DNA from: Oscillospiraceae bacterium
GTDB taxonomy: Bacteria; Bacillota; Clostridia; Oscillospirales; Oscillospiraceae
Length of the DNA: 32,765 bases
Direction of reading: 5' to 3'
Assembly: GCA_020025295.1 (NCBI GenBank)
Contig: JAHHSJ010000019.1
Location: forward strand, 1 to 32,765
Made by a program: the position numbers and the translations under genes. The notes beneath the pieces were generated by a model. It ran no database searches, had not been told where the DNA came from, and saw only the letters and a list, made by a program, of their open reading frames with translations. This document shows positions 24,674-31,222 of this stretch, in pieces; the stretch's first letter is position 1; the number at the start of each line of letters is the position of its first letter.

Positions 24674-24677
24674 TAGG

Positions 24678-25295
24678 ATGAGCAAAAATATGGAATTAAA
24701 AGACATAGAATCCGGCATTGAGGCAATCCTATTTGCATCCGGGGATCCGATTCCGGCAGAGCGCATTGCTATGGCGATGGATTTGGATGTGGCAAGCATT
24801 ACCCCGGTGATTGATCGCCTAGCGGATTATTACAGCTATGAGCGCCGGGGCATTCGACTGATTCGGATTGACGATTGTTACCAGCTCACATCTGCTCCGG
24901 AACACGCGGAGCGGGTCAGAAAGGCATTGGAAACCCGCCGTCCGCCGCAGCTTTCGCAAGCGGCGCTGGAATCCCTGTCTGTGATTGCCTATTTCCAGCC
25001 CACAACCAAGGCCTATGTGGAGCAGATTCGAGGCGTTGATTCCTCTTATACCATGGGCCTGCTGGTAGATCGTGGGCTGATTGAGGAGTGCGGACGGCTG
25101 TCGGTTCCCGGCAGACCTATCCTGTATCGAACCACGCAAGCGTTTCTCCGCTCCTTTGCTTTGAAGAGCTTGGATGACCTTCCGGAACTGCCGGATTCCT
25201 CTCCGGAGGACGGGCAGATTTCCATGAATATGCAGGCTGCCATTGACCGCCTGAAGGAGGAGCAGCCGGAGGAAGCATCGCAGAAGGGAGATTGA
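24678..25295 (+). CDS. scpB: Segregation and condensation protein B
   Basis: The 205-residue protein has the two winged-helix domains of ScpB. The first has IEAILFASGDPIP. The second has ALESLSVIAYFQPTTKAYVEQIRGVDS, followed by LIEECGRLSVPGRPILYRTT. It works as a dimer on ScpA to regulate the Smc ring during chromosome segregation. The C-terminal tail from about 175 is acidic and probably disordered. It is coupled to scpA (4-nt gap) and to the DUF2953 gene (1-nt overlap). Confidence 0.97.
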   Translation: MSKNMELKDIESGIEAILFASGDPIPAERIAMAMDLDVASITPVIDRLADYYSYERRGIRLIRIDDCYQLTSAPEHAERVRKALETRRPPQLSQAALESLSVIAYFQPTTKAYVEQIRGVDSSYTMGLLVDRGLIEECGRLSVPGRPILYRTTQAFLRSFALKSLDDLPELPDSSPEDGQISMNMQAAIDRLKEEQPEEASQKGD

Positions 25296-25972
25296 TGCGA
25301 ATGCTCGCATTGTATATCTGCATCGGTATCCTGCTGTTTCTGGTTGTACTGCTGCTCCTGCGCGTTGGCGTAAGGGTGATTTATGGCGATTCCGGGTTGC
25401 TGCTTTATCTGAAGGTAGCTGGTTTGAAATTTCTTTTGCTGCCCCAGCCTCCGATGACTGAGGAAGAAAAGGCGTCCAAGGAAAAGAAAAAACAGGCAAA
25501 AGCGGCACGAAAAGCAGCCAAGAAAAAGGCCAAGCAAAAAGCGAAGCAGGAAACCGGCGCTGAAACAGAATCCGCCGCACCCAAGAAAAAGGGAAATCTG
25601 AAATTTTTACTCCAGCTTATTAAGCCCGGCCTGCAGGCGCTGAACCGTCTGCGTCATAAGGTGCAAATCACCCGCTTGAAGGTGGATTACGCCATTGCAG
25701 GTGCAGATGATCCGGCAAAGGCGGCGATTCGCTACGGCATTGTCTCCGCCGGTGGCGGCGCCTTGCTCCCACTAATCAATGAAGCCTTTCATGTGTCGGA
25801 GTGGGATGTGAATGTGGGGGTCGACTTCGAGAAAAAAGAAACCTGCATTGCACTGGATGCCACTGCAACCCTGTTTCTCGGCCAGCTGCTGGTCATTGCC
25901 GCCATTTTCGCTTATCAGGCATATATGATTTATAATAATGGTTCAAACGATACCAAAGGAGGAACGAAATAA
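25295..25972 (+). CDS. DUF2953 domain protein (YtfI-like)
   Basis: The product of about 225 residues has a membrane helix at the N-terminus (about 4-22). A short strand-rich segment (RVIYGDSGLLLYLKVAGLKF) follows, then a very basic Lys/Ala stretch (about 57-100), and the DUF2953 region (about 110-200: ITRLKVDYAIAGADDPAKAAIRYG). It matches the YtfI family. In Bacillus ytfI is next to ytfJ/gerW, and here gerW overlaps its stop by 1 nt, so the pair is conserved and a spore-related role is plausible. The start could be ATG 25295 or ATG 25301; the former is coupled to the scpB stop. Confidence 0.88.
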   Translation: MRMLALYICIGILLFLVVLLLLRVGVRVIYGDSGLLLYLKVAGLKFLLLPQPPMTEEEKASKEKKKQAKAARKAAKKKAKQKAKQETGAETESAAPKKKGNLKFLLQLIKPGLQALNRLRHKVQITRLKVDYAIAGADDPAKAAIRYGIVSAGGGALLPLINEAFHVSEWDVNVGVDFEKKETCIALDATATLFLGQLLVIAAIFAYQAYMIYNNGSNDTKGGTK

Positions 25973-26385
25973 TGGAAAACAAGCATCAGATTGGTGAGAT
26001 CATGGGCATTACCATGGACAAGATCAAGGAAATGATCGATGTGAACACCATTGTGGGCGATCCTATCCGCACCACCGAAGGCGTGACAATTATTCCTGTA
26101 TCCAAGGTCAGCATGGGCTTTGCTTCCGGCGGCTCTGACTTTGTGACCAAAAATCAGGTGGAGGGCAGAAACCCCTTCGGCGGCGGCAGCGGTGCCGGTG
26201 TCAATATCGCGCCTGTGGCCTTCCTGATCGTCAATAAGGACCGTGTCCGTCTGCTTCCTGTTGCACCTCCTCCCGGAGGCGTTGCCGAGCGCGTGGTTGA
26301 GCTGGTTCCCGAGCTGGTGGACAAGGTGTCCGACATGATCGAGAAAAATAAGGAAACCAAAGCAGAGGATAGTGACATCTTCTAA
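25972..26385 (+). CDS. gerW: GerW family sporulation protein (YtfJ)
   Basis: The 137-residue protein matches YtfJ/GerW along its whole length: GEIMGITMDKIKEMIDVNTIVG, then IPVSKVSMGFASGGSDF, a Gly-rich segment (FGGGSGAGVNIAP), AFLIVNKDRVRLLP and a helical C-terminus. In Bacillus subtilis GerW is needed for the germination response to some nutrients and is made in the forespore. It is the clearest sporulation marker in the window. The ATG overlaps the TAA of the DUF2953 gene. Confidence 0.94.
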   Translation: MENKHQIGEIMGITMDKIKEMIDVNTIVGDPIRTTEGVTIIPVSKVSMGFASGGSDFVTKNQVEGRNPFGGGSGAGVNIAPVAFLIVNKDRVRLLPVAPPPGGVAERVVELVPELVDKVSDMIEKNKETKAEDSDIF

Positions 26386-26431
26386 GGCACATACTTCTCT
26401 TATAAGATTTACTGCATTGAGGTGAGCCACC

Positions 26432-27667
26432 ATGTTTCGTCCCAAAGTGGGTCGTATTGTCGCTTTATTGTTGGTAGTCTGTCTGATGATGAGTCAGATG
26501 ACCTTCACCGCCGCAGCGGCATCTGATAAAATTTCAAATCGTAATCAGGGTGAGGTCTTAGTCTCCGCGCAAAGCGCAATCTTGATGGATGGTCATTCCC
26601 ATAAAGTTCTGTACGCGAAATCCGCCACCGATCCTTGTCTGATTGCCAGTACGACGAAAATCATGACCGCATTGGTGGTGCTGGAGCAGGCGAAAGATCT
26701 GGATGCGATGGTCACGGTCACGAATCATTGGGTCTCTGTGGAAGGCTCCTCGATGTATTTAGAGGCCGGAGATGAGGTGTCCATCCGTGGTTTGCTCTAT
26801 GGATTGATCCTCAACTCCGGAAACGATGCCGCTACCGCCCTTGCGGAAACCATTGGCGGTGACGAAGCCTCCTTTGTCGCCATGATGAATGAGTATGCGG
26901 AACGGTTTGGTATGAAAGATACCCACTTTGAAAACCCTCACGGTTTGGACGCACCGGAGCATTACTCCACAGCCTATGATCTGGCACTTTTGATGTCGGA
27001 GGCCATGAAGAACGAAACTTTCCGTGAGATTTGCCACACGCGTACCATTACGATTGATGGCTATGAGCTGTTCTTTCACAATAAGCTGCTCAACCGTTAT
27101 GAATACTGTGTCGCCGGCAAGACGGGATATACCGTCGCTGCCGGCCGTACGCTGGTGACCGCTTCTGAGAAAGATGGTCGGATGCTGATTGCTGTGACGC
27201 TGAACGCCCCGGATGATTGGAACGACCAGATTGCCATGTATGAGTATGGGTTCAACCATTACCACGAAACCCCTTTGTGCACGGCAGGAAAGTGTTTCTC
27301 TGCGGTTCCGGTTAAGGACTCTTGTGCGGTTGTTCCGATCTACTACGATAAGTCACTTCAATGGCTGCTGGATTCCGACGACACCGTGCAGCGGATTGTC
27401 TATCTTCCGGATTCCTTCAACCAGTATGTGTCTAAGGGCGCCATTGTGGGGCGCGTATCGTTTCTTGTGAATGGGGAACCGGCGTGTTCCACATTTCTGA
27501 TTGCCGGCGCATATGCCGATTCTAATTCCAGGGAGGTGTCTTACGAGTGGAAGAACGACTTCAGAAGGTCTTGTCTGCTCGCGGGATTGTATCCCGACGC
27601 ACAGCCGAACGGTACATACAGGATGGAAGGGTTGCTGTCAACGGCGTTCTCGCACAACTGGGAATGA
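26432..27667 (+). CDS. D-alanyl-D-alanine carboxypeptidase (DacF/DacB/PBP5 type)
   Basis: The 411-residue serine peptidase has a signal peptide (1 to about 30, cleavage near AAA-S). The three active-site boxes are STTK (Ser73-Lys76), SGN (129-131) and KTG (230-232). A C-terminal PBP5-like beta domain ends around residue 358. It removes the terminal D-Ala of peptidoglycan peptides outside the membrane. There is no hydrophobic or amphipathic C-terminal anchor: residues 372-411 are encoded in a 121-nt stretch that also encodes the start of rluB in another frame. GAGGTGA precedes the ATG. The neighbours suggest a spore cortex role like DacB, but spmA and spmB are missing. Confidence 0.93.
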   Translation: MFRPKVGRIVALLLVVCLMMSQMTFTAAAASDKISNRNQGEVLVSAQSAILMDGHSHKVLYAKSATDPCLIASTTKIMTALVVLEQAKDLDAMVTVTNHWVSVEGSSMYLEAGDEVSIRGLLYGLILNSGNDAATALAETIGGDEASFVAMMNEYAERFGMKDTHFENPHGLDAPEHYSTAYDLALLMSEAMKNETFREICHTRTITIDGYELFFHNKLLNRYEYCVAGKTGYTVAAGRTLVTASEKDGRMLIAVTLNAPDDWNDQIAMYEYGFNHYHETPLCTAGKCFSAVPVKDSCAVVPIYYDKSLQWLLDSDDTVQRIVYLPDSFNQYVSKGAIVGRVSFLVNGEPACSTFLIAGAYADSNSREVSYEWKNDFRRSCLLAGLYPDAQPNGTYRMEGLLSTAFSHNWE

Positions 27668-28254
27668 AAGCAGACCCGGATGTGGATGAGATCACCGTGG
27701 ACGGAGTTCCGATCCCAAGAGACAACGCCAAAGTGTACCTGATGCTGAATAAGCCTCAGGGCTATGTCACAACGCTGTCCGACGAAAAGGGGAGAGCCAC
27801 TGCCGCCGATCTGGTGCAGGACTGTGGAACTCGTGTCTGGCCCGTAGGACGGCTGGATATGTATTCTGAGGGATTGCTGCTCTTTACCAATGATGGTGAA
27901 TTCACCCAGAAGCTGGAACATCCTTCCGGCGATGCGGAAAAGGAATATCTGGTTCGGGTCGATTTTTGTGACACAAAGGCACTGCGCATCCTGCAAGGAC
28001 CAATTGTCTTGGATGGGCAGCGTCTGGCTCCGGCTAAGGTAACACTGCTCCGTCAGGATCAGGACAGCGCCTTGCTGAGCATAGTGATTCATGAGGGCAA
28101 GAATCGTCAGATTCGCCGTATGTGCGAGCAGGCAGGCATTCGGGTTCTGCGGCTCAAGCGAATTCGGGAGCACCATCTGTCTTTGGGGAACCTGAAATCC
28201 GGAGCTTGGCGTTTCCTTACTCAGGAAGAAATACAGGGCGTCCTGTCCGAATGA
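27547..28254 (+). CDS. Pseudouridine synthase RluB/RsuA family
   Basis: The 235-residue enzyme has an N-terminal S4 RNA-binding domain (1 to about 60: RLQKVLSARGIVSRRTAERYIQDGRVAVNG) and a catalytic domain with Asp104 in GRLDMYSEGLLLFTNDG. The family isomerises uridines in 23S (RluB) or 16S (RsuA) rRNA; the 'B' assignment follows Firmicute context. The GTG start has GGGAGGTG upstream and is fixed by the S4 domain, which begins at once. This start lies inside the preceding dac frame, giving a 121-nt overlap. Bacillus also has rluB downstream of dacB-spmAB. Confidence 0.93.
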   Translation: MEERLQKVLSARGIVSRRTAERYIQDGRVAVNGVLAQLGMKADPDVDEITVDGVPIPRDNAKVYLMLNKPQGYVTTLSDEKGRATAADLVQDCGTRVWPVGRLDMYSEGLLLFTNDGEFTQKLEHPSGDAEKEYLVRVDFCDTKALRILQGPIVLDGQRLAPAKVTLLRQDQDSALLSIVIHEGKNRQIRRMCEQAGIRVLRLKRIREHHLSLGNLKSGAWRFLTQEEIQGVLSE

Positions 28255-28277
28255 TTCTTTGTAAACAGAAAATTATG

Positions 28278-28305
28278 ATGCAAGTTTTTCATCTTTTTCT
28301 TGCAT
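28278..28305. promoter_or_regulatory. Inverted repeat ATGCAAG-N14-CTTGCAT (operator or weak terminator)
   Basis: Perfect 7-bp arms are separated by a T-rich 14-nt spacer, and TTTTG follows. The right arm covers the -35 element of the rpiR-type gene, which suits an autoregulatory operator. As RNA, it could be a weak terminator for rluB, whose stop is 24 nt upstream. Confidence 0.45.
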
Positions 28306-28328
28306 TTTGCGTCTAAACTCGTTATGAT
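28300..28328 (+). promoter_or_regulatory. Promoter of the rpiR-type regulator gene
   Basis: TTGCAT (28300-28305) and TATGAT (28323-28328) are separated by exactly 17 bp. The leader is about 50 nt, with an AGGTGA ribosome site 8 nt before the ATG at 28384. Confidence 0.65.
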
Positions 28329-28383
28329 GGCTATATGACTTTGGGTTTACGCTGTAATTAACTTAGAATAGGTGATATAGATC

Positions 28384-29253
28384 ATGACAAAGGATATTTT
28401 GACGCACATTCAGGACAATATGGGTTCCTTTTCCAAGGGCCAGAAGCTGATTGCACGCTTTATTATGGATTCTTATGATAAAGCGGCGTTTATGACCGCC
28501 TGTAAGCTGGGCAAGACGGTGAATGTCAGCGAATCCACCGTGGTTCGCTTTGCTGCCGAGCTCGGCTATGACGGTTACCCCAGTATGCAGAAGGCGCTGC
28601 AGGAAATGATTCGCAATAAGCTGACCTCCGTGCAGCGGATCGAGGTTTCCAATGATCGCATGGGAAATCAGGACATTCTGTCCATGGTTATGCAGTCTGA
28701 CATCGAGAAAATCCGTATCACGCTGGATGAAACCGACCGTGACAGCTTTGATCAGGCTGTGGATGCAATTACCTCCGGCAAAAAGGTTTATATCCTCGGC
28801 GTCCGTTCGGCCAGCGCCCTTGCCAACTTCATCAGCTTTTATTTTACGCTGATTTTTGACAATGTGGTCCATGTGGACACCACCTCTATCAGCGAGGTGT
28901 TTGAGCAGGTCATGCGAATTGGTCCCGGCGATGTCTTTTTGGGCCTGAGTTTTCCCAGATATTCCAAGCGTACGGTCCGAGCGATGCAGTACGCAAAGGA
29001 TCGTGGTGCTAAGGTCATTGCTATTACAGACTCTTCTGCTTCGCCTTTGGCTGAAATTGCAGATGTTTCTCTGTATGCCAAGAGCGACATGGCATCTTTT
29101 GTTGACTCTCTGGTGGCACCCCTCAGCCTGGTAAATGCACTCATTGTGGCCTGCAGCCGCAGAAACAACGGTCAGCTCCAGTCCACCTTCAGCAAGCTGG
29201 AGAAGATCTGGGATGAGTACGAGGTATATCAGCCTTCAATAAACGAAGGATAA
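28384..29253 (+). CDS. MurR/RpiR family transcriptional regulator
   Basis: The 289-residue protein has an N-terminal HTH_6 domain (1 to about 77: LGKTVNVSESTVVRFAAELGYDGYPSMQKAL) and a C-terminal SIS sugar-phosphate-binding domain (about 125-255: KKVYILGVRSASALANF, GDVFLGLSFPRYSKRT, GAKVIAITDSSASPLAEIADVSLY). The family senses phosphosugars, but no sugar-catabolic gene is next to it here. Downstream come a flavoprotein gene after a 26-nt gap, then cmk and ispH-rpsA. It may act on a distant target or on itself. Confidence 0.93.
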   Translation: MTKDILTHIQDNMGSFSKGQKLIARFIMDSYDKAAFMTACKLGKTVNVSESTVVRFAAELGYDGYPSMQKALQEMIRNKLTSVQRIEVSNDRMGNQDILSMVMQSDIEKIRITLDETDRDSFDQAVDAITSGKKVYILGVRSASALANFISFYFTLIFDNVVHVDTTSISEVFEQVMRIGPGDVFLGLSFPRYSKRTVRAMQYAKDRGAKVIAITDSSASPLAEIADVSLYAKSDMASFVDSLVAPLSLVNALIVACSRRNNGQLQSTFSKLEKIWDEYEVYQPSINEG

Positions 29254-29279
29254 ATTTATTACATATTCGGAGATTTAAT

Positions 29280-30545
29280 TTGAACAATCATCTTCATGTA
29301 ATCGTAATCGGCGGAGGTGCTGCCGGCATGATGGCCGCGCACTCCGCCGTTTGCGCAGGTGCCAGCGTCACCTTGATTGAACGCAACGAAAAAGTAGGCC
29401 GCAAGCTTTATATCACAGGCAAGGGACGGTGCAATCTCACCAATGATTGCACCGCAGAGACTGTGCTGCAGAATGTCCCTCGCAATCCCAAGTTCTTGTA
29501 CAGCGCCATGGAACAGTTCCCGCCGCAGAAAACCATGGAATTTTTTGCAGCGCAGGGATTAAAGCTGAAAACTGAACGGGGAAATCGTGTGTTTCCCGTG
29601 TCCGATAAGGCCGCTGATGTTATCGACACCCTGTTTTTTACCTTGAAGCGTGAGCGGGTGTCCATTTTGCATGACCGTGTAACGGCGCTGAGCGTGGAAA
29701 ACGGGACTGTCAATGGAGTTGTTCTGGAGAGCGGTGAAGCGCTTTCCGCAGACCGGGTCATTGTTGCCACCGGCGGATGTTCTTACCCCTTGACGGGTTC
29801 CACCGGCGACGGTTATACTTTGGCTAAGTCGGTGGGCCATACCATTGTGGAGCCCAAGGCTTCCCTCATTCCTTTGGTGGAGGATGGAGCGGACTGCGCC
29901 AAGATGCAGGGGCTTGCTCTGAAAAACATCGAAATCAAGGTTCGGAACAAGAAGAATAAAGTGATTTTTCAGGAGTTTGGTGAGCTGCTGTTCACCCACT
30001 TCGGTCTTTCCGGCCCTGTGATCCTGAGCGCCAGCTCCCATATGCGGAACTTTGAGAAAGAGCAGTACACGGTTTCAATCGATCTGAAGCCTGCTCTGGA
30101 TGAGAAAAAACTGGATGAGCGGATGCTCCGGGATTTTGCGGAGAACCAGAACCGGGAGCTTATTAACGCACTGGGTGGTCTGCTGCCCAGATTGATGATT
30201 CCCGTGGTGGTGGAGCGGACCGGAATTGATCCTCAGACCCGCATCCATGATATGACCAAAGGGCAGCGCCGCACGCTGCTGGAAACCATCAAGCGGTTTG
30301 ATGTGAAGATTGCCGGAACTCGTCCTGTGGCGGAAGCCATTGTGACCACCGGCGGAATCAAGGTTTCTGAAATCAATCCCTCTACCATGGAGTCGAAAAA
30401 GTGCGAGGGATTGTATTTTGCAGGCGAAGTCATCGATGTAGATGCCTATACCGGTGGATTCAATCTGCAGATCGCCTGGGCAACCGGACACTTGGCCGGA
30501 AGCCATGCGGCGACACGAATTGACGAAAAGGAAGTTTCAAAATGA
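29280..30545 (+). CDS. NAD(P)/FAD-dependent oxidoreductase, HI0933/BaiN family
   Basis: The 421-residue flavoprotein has the FAD-binding motif GGGAAG at 11-16, the family signature GRKLYITGKGRCNLTN, an ATGG motif at about 161-164 (ATGGCSYPLTGSTGDGY), and a C-terminal GLYFAGEVIDVDAYTGGFNLQIAWATG. BaiN in Clostridium scindens has been linked to bile-acid 7-dehydroxylation, but the family is widespread in bacteria that do not transform bile acids, so no such role should be assumed. The start is TTG at 29280 with CGGAG 7 nt upstream. The stop overlaps the cmk start by 4 nt. Confidence 0.93.
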   Translation: MNNHLHVIVIGGGAAGMMAAHSAVCAGASVTLIERNEKVGRKLYITGKGRCNLTNDCTAETVLQNVPRNPKFLYSAMEQFPPQKTMEFFAAQGLKLKTERGNRVFPVSDKAADVIDTLFFTLKRERVSILHDRVTALSVENGTVNGVVLESGEALSADRVIVATGGCSYPLTGSTGDGYTLAKSVGHTIVEPKASLIPLVEDGADCAKMQGLALKNIEIKVRNKKNKVIFQEFGELLFTHFGLSGPVILSASSHMRNFEKEQYTVSIDLKPALDEKKLDERMLRDFAENQNRELINALGGLLPRLMIPVVVERTGIDPQTRIHDMTKGQRRTLLETIKRFDVKIAGTRPVAEAIVTTGGIKVSEINPSTMESKKCEGLYFAGEVIDVDAYTGGFNLQIAWATGHLAGSHAATRIDEKEVSK

Positions 30546-31219
30546 ATGTAATCAGCGTTGCTATTGACGGTCCTTCCGGCGCAGGCAAAAGCAGTCTTGC
30601 CCGTAGAGCGGCCAAAGCCCTTGGCTTTGTGTATGTAGACACTGGTGCGATTTATCGTACAGTGGCTCTTTACTGCAGCGAAAACGGCATTTCTCCTGAG
30701 GACCACGCCACAGTGGCTGCTGCATTGCCCAAGATGAATGTTCAGCTGGACTACACTGAGGACGGCACCCAGCGGATGCTGCTGGGCGGTCGTGATGTTT
30801 CGGAGCTGATCCGTACCCCGGAAATCTCCATGCTCACCTCTGCAGTGGCTGCTGTCCCTGAGGTCCGTGCCTATCTGCTGGAGACTCAGCGGAAGCTGGC
30901 TCAGGTGCGCAGCGTCATCATGGATGGCCGTGACATCGGCACCGTAGTTTTGCCGAACGCAACGGTTAAAATTTATCTCACCGCTGCACCTGAGGCTCGC
31001 GCTCAGCGCCGCTGCAAGGAGCTACGGGAGAAAGGCATGGATGTCACCTTTGAAGAGGTGCTGAAGGATGTCCAGCAGCGTGATTACAATGATTCCCATC
31101 GGGAGATTTCGCCTTTGAAGCGTGCCGACGATGCACACCTTGTGGACACCACTTGTCTGGATTTCGAGGAAAGTCTGGATGTTTTGGTGAAGGTCATCCG
31201 TCAGTATATGGGTGTATGA
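30542..31219 (+). CDS. cmk: (d)CMP kinase
   Basis: The 225-residue enzyme phosphorylates CMP and dCMP. The P-loop GPSGAGKS is at 10-17, followed by VDTGAIYRTV. The middle has VIMDGRDIGTVV, and the lid region RRCKELREKG is followed by RDYNDSHREISPLKRADDA. It is the true cytidylate kinase, unlike the protein at 1192-1797. It is coupled to the flavoprotein upstream (ATGA overlap) and lies 3 nt before ispH-rpsA. cmk next to rpsA is an old conserved bacterial order. Confidence 0.98.
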   Translation: MNVISVAIDGPSGAGKSSLARRAAKALGFVYVDTGAIYRTVALYCSENGISPEDHATVAAALPKMNVQLDYTEDGTQRMLLGGRDVSELIRTPEISMLTSAVAAVPEVRAYLLETQRKLAQVRSVIMDGRDIGTVVLPNATVKIYLTAAPEARAQRRCKELREKGMDVTFEEVLKDVQQRDYNDSHREISPLKRADDAHLVDTTCLDFEESLDVLVKVIRQYMGV

Positions 31220-31222
31220 GTT

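Noticed and set aside
29280..30545. Bile-acid 7-dehydroxylation role for the BaiN-family flavoprotein
   Set aside because: No other bai genes are nearby and the family is widespread in unrelated bacteria; the neighbours are housekeeping genes.
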